Assembly (NCBI GenBank): GCA_031406795.1
Contig: JANOHV010000023.1
Location: 1-53,612, forward strand
Source of the DNA: DATDCY01 sp031406795 [NCBI: Candidatus Rokuibacteriota bacterium]
GTDB taxonomy: Bacteria > JAUVQV01
Direction: 5' to 3'
Length of the DNA: 53,612 nucleotides
Of this stretch, positions 43,530 through 51,398 are shown in pieces. Both the position numbers and the translations under genes were made by a program. Every line of letters begins with the position of its first letter. Position 1 is the first letter of the stretch. Below the pieces are notes generated by a model, which was not told the origin of the DNA, ran no database searches, and saw nothing but the letters and a program-made list of their open reading frames with translations.

Positions 43530-46223
43530 CTACTCGGCTTCAAGGGCGCTGCAACGCAATTCGGCGTAGCCGCTGGCCTCGAGCGGAAAAGCCATCTGCT
43601 TCTCGATTCGGAAATCGGGCACGATCGGCCCGCTGTCCCGGGCGAGAACATACCCGTTGTCGGCGCCGATGACCTTGCCACCTTGTCCGACGGCTCGACA
43701 GTTGATCGTCACCGAGGAGGCGAAGGTGAAGGTGGTGTCATTCGTGTAACTGACGGTCGCCCTGACGCCGGACGCGGTCAGCTCCGAACTCAGCACGGTG
43801 ACCGTGCCGAAAAGGCTCTTGTTGCCCACCCGCGCGTCGCGCGCAGCGGGGCCCGCCGGTGTCCCGGGCCGCTCGGGGACGGGGGAGAGCTGCAGCGCCG
43901 CGGATTTCGGCTCGAACGTGGTGTTCACGATGCGGGGCGTGAGAAAGATCATCAATTCGGTCCGCGTGTTGCTCGAGGATCGCGACTTGAACAACCAGCC
44001 GAGGATCGGCAGCCGGGAGAGGCCGGGCACGCCGTCGTCGCTCGTGCTGTCCGTCTGCTGGAAGATGCCGCCGATGACGGACGTCTCGCCGTCGCCGACG
44101 AGCACCTTGGTCTCGGCGCCGCGCCGGTCGATCGAGAACATGTCGCCTTCCGTGGTGCTCACGGTCTGACCCGCGGAGGACTTCTCGATCTTGACTTTCA
44201 TGAAGACCCGTCCGTCGCTGGTGACGTTCGGCGTGACTTTCAGCAGGATGCCGACATCCTTCCACTCGACCGAGCGGTTGCCCTCGGTGTCAGTCTTGGG
44301 GACGGGCAGCTGGCTGCCGACGTTGATGTTGGCCTCCTCGTTCTGAATCACGAGAACTTTGGGGTTCGAAAGGATCTTCGTCTTGCCCAGCTTCTCGAGC
44401 GCCGAAAGCTTGACATCGAGGGAGAAGGTGTTCGCGATGTGACCGAGCGCGATCCCGACACCGCTGACGGCGCCCGTGGCCGGCAGATTGACCAGGTAGT
44501 TCCCCGGGTTGAGTCCATCCGTCCCCTGGGAGGCCGTCGGGTTGATGCCGATGGAGTTCGGGAACGCGAACTTGGTGGCATTCCCATGGGCGGCGTCGGC
44601 GCTGAAATTCGCCCCCCACTGGATGCCGATGGCGTCGGAATAGTCGCTCAGGACCTCGACGATCCTCGCCTCGACCATGACGGCCGACGTGGGCGACTCG
44701 AGGGCCAGGAACACCGCGTTCATCTGCTCGATGTTGTCGACGAAATCACGCACGAAGATTGTCTTGGAGCGCTCGCCGGCTTCGAAGACGCAGCCGTCCT
44801 TGCACCCGGAATAGAACTTCTCGAGGCGCGTCGCCACCTCCTTCGTATCCCCGTAGGAGACGACGAAGGTCCGCTCGAGCCAGCCCTTGCTGCGCTGGCG
44901 CTCCGATCGGACTTTCTCCAGTTGCTGTTTCTGGCTCTCGGCCTCGAACTTTCTCGAGAACTCGGCCTTTTCGAGCCCCTGCTTCTGTTCGGCCAAGGCC
45001 CGCTGAAGCTGTTCGAGCCGCCGCTTCTCGACCGCCGCCTGCTCGTCGAGCACGCGCTGCAGGGTGGTCACCCGAATGATCGACGCCGACTCGCCGATCT
45101 GGACCAGCGGGGGGATGTTCGTCCTGAGAATCAGGTCCAGCGCCTGGTCCCAGGGGACATCGTTCATCTTGACGCTGCGCTTGCCTTTCACGTCGTCGGT
45201 CGCCACGATATTCATGCCGGAGACTTCGGCGATCAGACGGAAGATGTCGGCGAGGTCGGCATCGATGAAGTCCAGGGTGATCTTCCGGCCGGTGTAGGAT
45301 CTGGGGAGGCTCGACGGGTCCGCGGAAGCTTCGGCGGGTGCGGCGGGGGGAGGGCCGGTGAGCGTCGACCCCGGGGTCAGCCGCGGGATGTCCGACGACG
45401 GGCGCGGTTCCCGCTTTGCGGCAACGGCGATGGTGAAATCGACATTCAGGCCGCTTGCGTCAGTGAACACGCGGAACGGCAGCGGTTCACGGAGGTCGAT
45501 GGCGATCAGGACCACCGCCGCTTCCGCAGATTCGGCCCAGGTGGAGATGCGCGTCACCGGGGCTTCCAGGGTCGAGAAGTCGCTGGTTCCACGGGAATCC
45601 GACGCCAGTCGGGCACCGTCGATGGCGACCGTGACCCGCGTGCGGTCGGCGGACTCCAGGACGCGATACGCAGGCTTCGCATCCGTCTTCACCGAGACGC
45701 GGAAGGCGCCCGCGAGCCGCGAGCCAGTGACTTCGACAACCCGGTTGAGCGTGGACTGGCCCGCGGAGGCAGCGAGTTGCGGTTTCGCGAAGTCGACCAC
45801 GATCCTGCCGTTCTCGCCGCGCACGGCAAACCCGTCGGGTCTCTTCAGCGCGAGCACGACCCGGGTGCCGGGCTCTTCACCCGTTTGCGCCGCCACCTGG
45901 ATGCGGCTGACGTATTCGTCGACCAGTTCCTGTTCGGCAGGCCAGACCGTGCTGGCGGCGCCGGGGATGTCGATGGCCAGGCTCTTGCCCGCGATGACGA
46001 AGTATTCATACTTCAGATCGCTGTCGCCGCTGATGACGATCCGCGTGCCGGCTTCGCTCTTGACCACCCCGATCGACGTCACGAGAGGCTGGCGGGCGGC
46101 GGCGGACTCCGCCGGGGACGCGAGCGCAGGCGAGAGTTCCTCGGCCCGGACTCCTGGGCCCCGAACCGGGAAGCCGGACAGCAGCAAAAGCAGAGCAAGA
46201 ACAGACAACGAGCGTCGCAGCAT
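43530..46223 (-). CDS. pilQ: Type IV pilus secretin PilQ
   Basis: An 897-residue outer-membrane secretin transcribed leftward. After a signal peptide (LRRSLSVLALLLLLSGFPVRG) come two AMIN-like peptidoglycan-binding regions (about residues 45-280), an STN/N0 domain (KITLDFIDADLADIFRLIAEVSGMNIVAT, key part FIDADL), a coiled stretch, an N1 domain and the secretin core with GSQLPVPKTDTEG, LLKVTPNVTSDGRVFMKV and VIGGIFQQTDS. An unusual C-terminal 130-residue extension follows the FLTPRIV motif. The start is ambiguous: ATG 46223 at the signal peptide, or ATG 46268. pilMNOP are not in the window, so this may be a separate pilQ locus. Confidence 0.92.
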   Translation of the reverse strand: MLRRSLSVLALLLLLSGFPVRGPGVRAEELSPALASPAESAAARQPLVTSIGVVKSEAGTRIVISGDSDLKYEYFVIAGKSLAIDIPGAASTVWPAEQELVDEYVSRIQVAAQTGEEPGTRVVLALKRPDGFAVRGENGRIVVDFAKPQLAASAGQSTLNRVVEVTGSRLAGAFRVSVKTDAKPAYRVLESADRTRVTVAIDGARLASDSRGTSDFSTLEAPVTRISTWAESAEAAVVLIAIDLREPLPFRVFTDASGLNVDFTIAVAAKREPRPSSDIPRLTPGSTLTGPPPAAPAEASADPSSLPRSYTGRKITLDFIDADLADIFRLIAEVSGMNIVATDDVKGKRSVKMNDVPWDQALDLILRTNIPPLVQIGESASIIRVTTLQRVLDEQAAVEKRRLEQLQRALAEQKQGLEKAEFSRKFEAESQKQQLEKVRSERQRSKGWLERTFVVSYGDTKEVATRLEKFYSGCKDGCVFEAGERSKTIFVRDFVDNIEQMNAVFLALESPTSAVMVEARIVEVLSDYSDAIGIQWGANFSADAAHGNATKFAFPNSIGINPTASQGTDGLNPGNYLVNLPATGAVSGVGIALGHIANTFSLDVKLSALEKLGKTKILSNPKVLVIQNEEANINVGSQLPVPKTDTEGNRSVEWKDVGILLKVTPNVTSDGRVFMKVKIEKSSAGQTVSTTEGDMFSIDRRGAETKVLVGDGETSVIGGIFQQTDSTSDDGVPGLSRLPILGWLFKSRSSSNTRTELMIFLTPRIVNTTFEPKSAALQLSPVPERPGTPAGPAARDARVGNKSLFGTVTVLSSELTASGVRATVSYTNDTTFTFASSVTINCRAVGQGGKVIGADNGYVLARDSGPIVPDFRIEKQMAFPLEASGYAELRCSALEAE

Positions 46224-46314
46224 CACCGGCAAACACGCCTCCGTACGCAGGAGTTGGCTCTCGCACATCCATTTCAAGGTGGCGCGCACCCCACCCGCGG
46301 AATAAATGTGCGAC

Positions 46315-46343
46315 ATCTTTGCGTGGCAGGCCGCTATTGTCAA
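46315..46343 (-). promoter_or_regulatory. Candidate pilQ promoter (TTGACA-N17-AAAGAT)
   Basis: On the minus strand TTGACA (46343-46338) is followed after 17 nt by AAAGAT (46320-46315), a weak -10 with three of six matches. It lies in the 153-bp divergent gap between pilQ and truA, about 90 nt upstream of the preferred pilQ start. Confidence 0.4.
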
Positions 46344-46364
46344 GTATTCTGTGCCGCTCTGCGG

Positions 46365-46370
46365 TATCCT
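46365..46370 (+). promoter_or_regulatory. -10 element (TATCCT) just before truA
   Basis: TATCCT ends 6 nt before the truA ATG at 46377. The only -35-like hexamer (TTGTCA at 46337-46342) is 22 nt away, too far to be convincing. There is no ribosome-binding site before the ATG, so a leaderless transcript is plausible. Confidence 0.35.
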
Positions 46371-46376
46371 TCCCCC

Positions 46377-47363
46377 ATGCGCTACCGCCTCGCGATCGAG
46401 TACCAGGGAACTCGCTACCACGGGTGGCAGGGGCAGCAGAACGCCCGCACGGTACAGGGGGAACTGCTGCGGGCCGCGCGCGAGCTGTTCGGCGTCGCGG
46501 TCGACCTCCAGGGGGCCGGGCGCACCGACGCCGGCGTGCACGCCCTGGGTCAGGTCGCCCACCTCGAGACCCCGCAGGCGCTCGCCGGGGATCGGCTGGT
46601 CTACGGGCTCAACGATCTGCTGCCGCAGGATATCAACATCCTTGCCGCCCAGCCCGTCGACGAGCGCTTTCACGCCCGCCACCACGCCGTGGGGCGCTCG
46701 TATCTCTACCAGATTTCTCGCCGACGCACCGCATTCGGCAAACCCTTTGTCTGGTGGATCAAGGACAGCCTCGACATCGAGGCCATGCGCCGGGCAGCCA
46801 CGGGGCTCCCGGGCATGCGGGATTTCGCCGGTTTCACCGACAAACGGGTCGAGAAGGACACCTCGACGATGGTCCTGGTGCAGCAGGCGGTTCTCGTCGA
46901 AGCCGGGGATCTCATCCTGGTACGGCTGCGGGCGTCGCATTTTCTCTGGAAGATGGTCCGGCGTGTCGTCGGCTGTCTCGCGGGCGTCGGGCGCGGGGAG
47001 ATCAGCGTCAGGGAGTTCGAGGGTCTTTTCGCCGGCCCTTCGCCGTACCCGGCCAAGGTCACGGCACCCCCCTCGGGCCTGTTCCTGGAGGAAGTGATCT
47101 ACGCGCTCGAGGAGTTCCGCCGGCCGCTGGAGCCCGTGTTGGGGGTTTCGCACGCCCAGGGCGCCGTCTCCGCGCCCACCTCGGCGATCGGGGAGAGAAA
47201 CGACCGCTTGCGGGAGAAGCCCCGAGCCGCGCTCGATCGAGTCGGGGGAGATCGGCAGCACCACGTCCCCGCGGCGCAGGCGGTGCCGGACAATGCGGTG
47301 ACGGCCAGGCCGGCCCGGAAGGGGTGGAGAACGAAAAAGGGATCAGGGCGGTCGTCACGGTAG
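46377..47363 (+). CDS. truA: tRNA pseudouridine(38-40) synthase TruA, with C-terminal extension
   Basis: TruA makes pseudouridine at positions 38-40 of tRNA. The catalytic Asp is in QGAGRTDAGVHALGQ near residue 52, with FHARHHAVGRSYLYQI and FLWKMVRRVVGCLAGVG following, all strongly conserved. The core ends near residue 255. A further 70 residues (SHAQGAVSAPTSAIG..., basic, rich in Arg/Ala/Gly) are not part of the usual 245-265 residue enzyme. The ATG has no ribosome-binding site but lies 6 nt after TATCCT. It is divergent from pilQ. Confidence 0.94.
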   Translation: MRYRLAIEYQGTRYHGWQGQQNARTVQGELLRAARELFGVAVDLQGAGRTDAGVHALGQVAHLETPQALAGDRLVYGLNDLLPQDINILAAQPVDERFHARHHAVGRSYLYQISRRRTAFGKPFVWWIKDSLDIEAMRRAATGLPGMRDFAGFTDKRVEKDTSTMVLVQQAVLVEAGDLILVRLRASHFLWKMVRRVVGCLAGVGRGEISVREFEGLFAGPSPYPAKVTAPPSGLFLEEVIYALEEFRRPLEPVLGVSHAQGAVSAPTSAIGERNDRLREKPRAALDRVGGDRQHHVPAAQAVPDNAVTARPARKGWRTKKGSGRSSR

Positions 47364-47365
47364 CG

Positions 47366-47382
47366 GAGAGGCCGCCTCTTTT
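47366..47382 (+). terminator. Weak terminator-like hairpin between truA and the DUF1573 gene
   Basis: GAGAGG pairs with CCTCTT across a 3-nt loop and is followed by T residues. A competing stem GGCCGC/GCGGCC overlaps it. This is the only candidate in the 28-bp space between the convergent genes. Confidence 0.35.
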
Positions 47383-47391
47383 CAGCGGCCG

Positions 47392-48132
47392 TTACGGGGC
47401 GGGGAGGGCGAGCAGTTTCAGGCGAAAGTGCCGCTTGCGGGGCCCCTCGATCTCCAACGCGCACTCCCCGGGGATGGCCATTGCCAGCGTTCGCGGCGCG
47501 GCGAAGGCGACTTCGATCGCCACCCGGTCCCACGATTCGAGCACCAGCGGTTGCGAGCGGTCGGGCCAGGCGGGCATCTGGCAGCGGTAGGAGGAAGGCG
47601 CCGCTTCGAGACGCAGCACGCGAACCGGTTCTGCCCGACGGTTCGTGAGCATCACCACGCTCTTTAGCAGGGCGCCCGGGCGCACGTCATCGAAAGCCAC
47701 CACCCCCGGCTCGAAGTCGATTTCGAGCTCGACAAGCGCCTTGACGCGCAACGTCACGCTCCGGCGGACCGGGTCGTCGGAGCGGACCTCGACCTCCTTG
47801 ACGATCTCCCCGGAAAAATTCTCCGAATCGAATACGACGTGTATCCCCCCCCGGGCACCGGCGGGCACCAGCGTGGCCGAAAGCATCGCCGTCGTGCAGC
47901 CGCAGGTCGGCTCGACCTGGAGAATCCGCAGGTCGGCGCTCCCGCTGTTGGTGAACGAGAATACGCAATCCGGCTTCTCGCCCTGGGCCACGCTACCCAG
48001 TTCGCACGTCTCGCTCTCGAACGTGATGGCGGGGGTCGAGCCGATCGCGCCGGCCGGCGAGTCGGTCAGGACCGCGCACGCGACCAGCAGCGCGGGAATC
48101 AGGAGCGAGCGCCTGGAGTTCCGAAATGCCAC
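47392..48132 (-). CDS. DUF1573-family secreted protein
   Basis: A 246-residue protein with a signal peptide (SLLIPALLVACAVLTDSPAGA) followed by a DUF1573 immunoglobulin-like domain: CELGSVAQGEKPDCVFSFTNSGSADLRILQVEPTCGCTTA (key parts FTNSG and PTCGCT), the hallmark of this family, and GIHVVFDSENFSGEIVKEVEV. The second half looks like a further beta-sandwich. The function of the family is unknown. It is probably exported. The GTG start at 48132 is 8 bp downstream of the wzt stop, so it may be the last gene of that operon. The frame is open upstream but only inside wzt. Confidence 0.8.
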   Translation of the reverse strand: MAFRNSRRSLLIPALLVACAVLTDSPAGAIGSTPAITFESETCELGSVAQGEKPDCVFSFTNSGSADLRILQVEPTCGCTTAMLSATLVPAGARGGIHVVFDSENFSGEIVKEVEVRSDDPVRRSVTLRVKALVELEIDFEPGVVAFDDVRPGALLKSVVMLTNRRAEPVRVLRLEAAPSSYRCQMPAWPDRSQPLVLESWDRVAIEVAFAAPRTLAMAIPGECALEIEGPRKRHFRLKLLALPAP

Positions 48133-48140
48133 GGTCCAGC

Positions 48141-49352
48141 CTAACCGGGAGTCTTCCACCGGGCCGCCAGACGGACCGTGCCCGCGTGTTCGCCGTCGGG
48201 GGTCACGGTCAGTGCGCGGCAGTTGTCCAGCCGGTGATACGTCTTGTGGTCGCGCGAGTGGATGGCGAAGGTGAGAAAGTAGCGACCGCGCTGGAAGGGG
48301 ATCGATTCGACTTCGAACTCGATCGCGCCCTCCCCGTCGATTGCGGCGATGGCGAACCCGTCGATGGCCGTATTCGTCCCGTAGAGCAGGCGCCCCTCGC
48401 CGTCGCTGAGCCCGAAGCCGAAGACCGGGTCGGCGATGCGGCGCGTGGCGCGCCAGCGGACCGTCGCCGTGAACCCCTCGCGGGCGTCCAGCGTCGTGAG
48501 TGGTCCCCCGCGCACGTCGCGCAGCGCGACATCGAGGATCACGGCCTCGCGTGTGCCCCATTCGCGCATTTCCGGCCCCTCGCCCTGACCCGCGCCCTCG
48601 CCGAGGGAGTTGATCGCGTGGTACTCGCTGACCGCGCGGGCCGGCACGTCCTCGACGATGGTCTGACCGCGTTCGAGCACCAGCGCCCGGTCGCAGTGCG
48701 CCTGGATGGTGTCCATGTCGTGCGAGACGATCAGGAAGGTCTTGCCGCGGCGGCGGAATTCCTGAAGGCGCACGCGGCACTTCTCCCGGAATCGTTCATC
48801 ACCCACCGCGAGGACTTCGTCGAGAATCAGGATGTCCGGGTCGACCTCCATCGCCACCGAGAACGCCAGCCGCACGAACATCCCGGAGGAGTAGTGCTTG
48901 ACCGGGTGGTCGATGAAGCGTTCGAGATCGGAGAAGGCCACGATCGCGTCGAACCGCTGGGCGATGTCGCGCCGGCGCAGCCCGAGGATCGAGCCGTTCA
49001 GGAAGATATTCTCGCGGCCGGTCAAATCGGGGTGGAAACCCGCGCCCAGTTCGAGGAGCGAACTGATCCGCCCGTGGGTGCGCACCGCCCCCTCGGTGGG
49101 TGTGATGGTGCCGGCGATCAGGCCGAGCAGCGTGCTCTTTCCGGCGCCGTTGCGGCCGATGATGCCCAGGGTCTCGCCCTGCCGGACCTCGAAGGAGACC
49201 TCGCGCAGCGCCCAGAACTCCTCGCTGGTTTTCACGCCGCGCGAGAAGAGCCGCAGCGCCGCCGTCTTCAGCGTGGTCTGCCCCTGGTGCTCGAGTCGGT
49301 AGCGCTTGCCGAGGCCGCAGACGGCGATCGCAACGGGGACGGTCGCGCTCAC
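48141..49352 (-). CDS. wzt: O-antigen/polysaccharide ABC transporter ATP-binding protein (Wzt-like)
   Basis: A 403-residue Wzt-type ATPase. Walker A GRNGAGKSTLLGLI, the signature KHYSSGMFVRLAFSVAM, Walker B ILILDEVLAVGD and the His-containing VSHDMDT are present in the first 240 residues. The last 150 residues form the carbohydrate-binding Wzt-C domain (FTATVRWRATRRI..., FGFGLSDGEGRLLYGTNTAIDG) that recognises the chain end. The GTG start (49352) follows a run of ten G on the coding strand, which serves as its ribosome-binding site. A 126-bp repeat separates it from the permease gene. The operon probably starts at the permease. Confidence 0.9.
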   Translation of the reverse strand: MSATVPVAIAVCGLGKRYRLEHQGQTTLKTAALRLFSRGVKTSEEFWALREVSFEVRQGETLGIIGRNGAGKSTLLGLIAGTITPTEGAVRTHGRISSLLELGAGFHPDLTGRENIFLNGSILGLRRRDIAQRFDAIVAFSDLERFIDHPVKHYSSGMFVRLAFSVAMEVDPDILILDEVLAVGDERFREKCRVRLQEFRRRGKTFLIVSHDMDTIQAHCDRALVLERGQTIVEDVPARAVSEYHAINSLGEGAGQGEGPEMREWGTREAVILDVALRDVRGGPLTTLDAREGFTATVRWRATRRIADPVFGFGLSDGEGRLLYGTNTAIDGFAIAAIDGEGAIEFEVESIPFQRGRYFLTFAIHSRDHKTYHRLDNCRALTVTPDGEHAGTVRLAARWKTPG

Positions 49353-49353
49353 G

Positions 49354-49363
49354 CCCCCCCCCC
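49354..49363 (-). repeat. G10 homopolymer directly upstream of the wzt start
   Basis: Ten C on the plus strand read as G10 in wzt mRNA and end 1 nt before the GTG start codon. An ATG at 49369-49367 lies just before the tract: with ten G it is out of frame (stop after six codons), with eight or eleven G it would be in frame with wzt. A stem of 8 bp (49361-49368 with 49374-49381) sits beside it. This is the only long homopolymer of this kind noticed. Confidence 0.6.
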
Positions 49364-49380
49364 GTTCATCCGGTGAACGG

Positions 49381-49506
49381 GCAGGCCGCTCAAAAAGGTC
49401 CAGGTGCAAGTCGAGCGAAGGCCCGGCGAATGAGGCGTACGAGTGGTACGCCGCAGTGAGCCGGGACGAGCCCGGCGCCGCAGATGGGCCTTTTTCAGCG
49501 GCCTGC
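49381..49506. repeat. 126-bp dispersed repeat, copy 2, between wzm and wzt
   Basis: The copy has the same length as 11432-11557 and the same inner blocks (GGCGAATGAGGCGTACGA, TACGCCGCAGTGAG). Its ends pair over about 22 bp (49381-49402 with 49485-49506; outer bases GCAGGCCGCT). Here the arms contain AAAAAGG and CCTTTTT, so either strand would give a hairpin with U-runs. The last base of the repeat is the first base of the wzm stop codon complement (CTA at 49506-49508). Confidence 0.8.
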
Positions 49507-50297
49507 TACAGTTCATCGGCGAAGCGGGGTTCGAGGCGGGTGAAGAGCAGCGCGCCCACGGAGAAGACCACGAAAACGCCGAGCAGCCCGGGCCAGAGCG
49601 CCGCCGCCGGCAGCGGGTCGCCGAGAAACGCATGCCGGTACCACGAGAGCAGGGCGGTCATGGGATTGGCGAAGAACAGCGGGGCCACCCAGGGTGGCAG
49701 GCTCGGGTTGCCCAGCACGAGTTCCGTCGAATAGATGACGGGGGTGACGAAGAACCCGGACATCAGCGCGATCGGCACGAGATGTTCGACATCGCGGAAG
49801 ATGACGTTGAGCGCCGAAAGCCCGAGCGAAACCCCGAGGCACAGCAGGAACTGCAGCGCGATCAACCAGGGCAGATGCAGCCAGGTCCCGCGGGGCGCGA
49901 CGCCGAGCAGCGGCAGCGCCACGGCCAGCACGAGCAGCGAGAGCGCGAAATGCACGAGATTGCCCAGCACCGCCGAGAGCGGCAGGATGACGCGGGGAAA
50001 CCAGGTCTTCTTGACGAGCGAGGCGTTGCCGAGCACGACGCCGGCCGCATCGCCGGCGCAGAGCGAGAAGAACTGCCAGACCATGACCCCGACGAGCAGG
50101 TGCGGCATGCTCGTCGAGAACCGCATCAGCCGGATGAAGACGAGGTAAACGAGCACGAGAAACAGCGGGTGCAGCAGGGACCAGAGAAACCCGAGCGCCG
50201 AACCCTTGTAGCGCTGCTTGAGGTTGCGCACGACAAAGTTCGCCACCAGTTCCCGGCGGGCCAGCACCTCCGGAAGCACCGGCCGGCGCTGCATCAT
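49506..50297 (-). CDS. wzm: O-antigen/polysaccharide ABC transporter permease (Wzm-like)
   Basis: A 263-residue ABC-2 permease with about six hydrophobic segments. The N-terminal amphipathic region NLKQRYKGSALGFLWSLLHPLFLVLVYLVFI is a hallmark of Wzm/TagG-type exporters. It pumps the lipid-linked polysaccharide across the inner membrane with Wzt. Its last codons run up to the edge of the 126-bp repeat. The start MMQRRPV is chosen from the ATG at 50297. The preceding GYD-domain gene is 31 bp upstream on the same strand. Confidence 0.88.
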   Translation of the reverse strand: MMQRRPVLPEVLARRELVANFVVRNLKQRYKGSALGFLWSLLHPLFLVLVYLVFIRLMRFSTSMPHLLVGVMVWQFFSLCAGDAAGVVLGNASLVKKTWFPRVILPLSAVLGNLVHFALSLLVLAVALPLLGVAPRGTWLHLPWLIALQFLLCLGVSLGLSALNVIFRDVEHLVPIALMSGFFVTPVIYSTELVLGNPSLPPWVAPLFFANPMTALLSWYRHAFLGDPLPAAALWPGLLGVFVVFSVGALLFTRLEPRFADEL

Positions 50298-50328
50298 CGC
50301 CTCGCGGAGGCGTCCGGCGGCCGCAGAC

Positions 50329-50613
50329 TCACTTGAGGCTCTTGACGAACTCCCGGGCGTCCTCCGCGGGCAGGGTCATCAGGCGCACCGACCCCCGGGA
50401 ACCGATCTCGACCGAGACGCGGGTCATGGTCGCGTTGTCCGGGGCCTCGATGACATTGATGAAGTCGTACTGTCCGAGAACGGCCCACTGCTCGAGCACT
50501 TTGGCGCCCATGCGCTGGATCTCGGTGTTGACCTCGGTCAGCCGGTTCGGGTTCTCCTTGAGGGTCTTGAGCCCGTGGTCGGTCAGCGTGGACATGACTA
50601 TGTATTTCGGCAC
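50329..50613 (-). CDS. GYD-domain protein
   Basis: A 94-residue protein of the GYD superfamily: PKYIVMSTLTDHGLKTLKENPNRL, VNTEIQRMGAKVLEQWAVLGQYDFINVIEAPD and FVKSLK at the end, with GQYDF as the name-giving motif (G-x-YD). The function is unknown, and these small proteins have a ferredoxin-like fold. AGGAGG stands 5 nt before the GTG at 50613, which is why I choose it over a longer frame from 50736. It is the first gene of the leftward set with wzm and wzt. Confidence 0.85.
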   Translation of the reverse strand: MPKYIVMSTLTDHGLKTLKENPNRLTEVNTEIQRMGAKVLEQWAVLGQYDFINVIEAPDNATMTRVSVEIGSRGSVRLMTLPAEDAREFVKSLK

Positions 50614-50679
50614 GGCGTCCTCCTCGTGGTCAGGGGTTGGAAAGCACCCTGCCATGATACCATAGACCACGATCGATCC

Positions 50680-50709
50680 TTGACGTACGCCGGCCGCTTG
50701 GCGTAAGTA
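50680..50709 (+). promoter_or_regulatory. Promoter for the VOC-domain gene (TTGACG-N18-TAAGTA)
   Basis: TTGACG at 50680-50685, an 18-nt spacer, and TAAGTA at 50704-50709. The -10 ends 7 nt before the ATG at 50717 with no ribosome-binding site, again predicting a leaderless mRNA. It lies in the 103-bp divergent gap with the GYD gene. Confidence 0.45.
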
Positions 50710-50716
50710 ATCGGTC

Positions 50717-51301
50717 ATGGTTCGCGTACTCGGCATCCACCATCTGGCGCTGGTGACGGACTCGCTCGACAGAACGCTCCGCTTCTGGCGCGATCTCGTC
50801 GGTCTGCGGGTCCGTTGCCGGGTCGGGGCCCCCGGCTACCGGCAGTATTTTCTCGCCGCCGGCGACCGCACCCTGCTCGCCTTCTTCGAGTGGACGGGCG
50901 CCGAACCGCTCCCCGAGAAGGACCATGGGGTGCCGAAACGAGGCCCCATCGCTTTTGACCACGTTGCGCTGGAACTCGGCAGCGAGGAGGGCCTGTTCAC
51001 GCTCCGTGAGCAGCTCGACGCCGCAGGCTTCTGGGTTTCCGAGGTCATGGACCAGGGGTTCGTGCGTTCCATTTACACGTTCGACCCGAACGGGGTCGCC
51101 GTGGAGTTTTCGGTGTCCGTCGCGGCGAGGGACCCGCGAACAGTGACCCGGTTCGTCGACCGCGATCCCGGGCCGGTGGCGCTGGAAGGAGCGGACCCGC
51201 AACCTGGCGTCTGGCCCGCTCCGGAGCGCTCGACACCGCCGGGTGAACGCACCGTCTACCCCGGACTCGAGAGCGGCTTCTTTTCCGGGGACGCGAAATG
51301 A
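50717..51301 (+). CDS. VOC (glyoxalase/bleomycin resistance) family protein
   Basis: A 194-residue protein with one VOC domain: VLGIHHLALVTDSLDRTLRFWRDLVGL at the start (His8 or His9 as a metal ligand) and IAFDHVALELGSEEGLFTLREQL, then YTFDPNGVAVEFSV, whose Glu is the second-half ligand. The last 55 residues are Pro/Arg-rich and not part of the domain. VOC enzymes include glyoxalases, epimerases, dioxygenases and resistance proteins, and the exact activity cannot be told. The ATG lies 7 nt after a TAAGTA -10 element. Confidence 0.8.
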   Translation: MVRVLGIHHLALVTDSLDRTLRFWRDLVGLRVRCRVGAPGYRQYFLAAGDRTLLAFFEWTGAEPLPEKDHGVPKRGPIAFDHVALELGSEEGLFTLREQLDAAGFWVSEVMDQGFVRSIYTFDPNGVAVEFSVSVAARDPRTVTRFVDRDPGPVALEGADPQPGVWPAPERSTPPGERTVYPGLESGFFSGDAK

Positions 51302-51304
51302 CGG

Positions 51305-51333
51305 TGGCAAGAGTGCGGGAGCGCTGGTAAAAT
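51305..51333 (+). promoter_or_regulatory. Candidate promoter for the parvulin gene (TGGCAA-N17-TAAAAT)
   Basis: TAAAAT (51328-51333) is a five-of-six -10 and TGGCAA lies 17 nt upstream with three matches to TTGACA. Transcription would start near 51340, giving a leader that contains AAGGAG (51381-51386) before the ATG at 51399. Confidence 0.4.
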
Positions 51334-51398
51334 AATCAATTCGGGGTTGGATGAGCCGCCCCGTGCGGAAGTCAGCGGGAAAGGAGCGGGTGAAGATC

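Noticed and set aside
43197-46376. The first 1060 codons of a continuous plus-strand frame running into truA
   Set aside because: This part lies antisense to pilQ, whose minus-strand translation is a clear secretin. Only the portion from 46377 is TruA.
46224-47264. Upstream extension of the pilQ frame on the minus strand
   Set aside because: It is antisense to truA and lacks a signal peptide at its beginning. The signal peptide at 46223 marks the more likely start.
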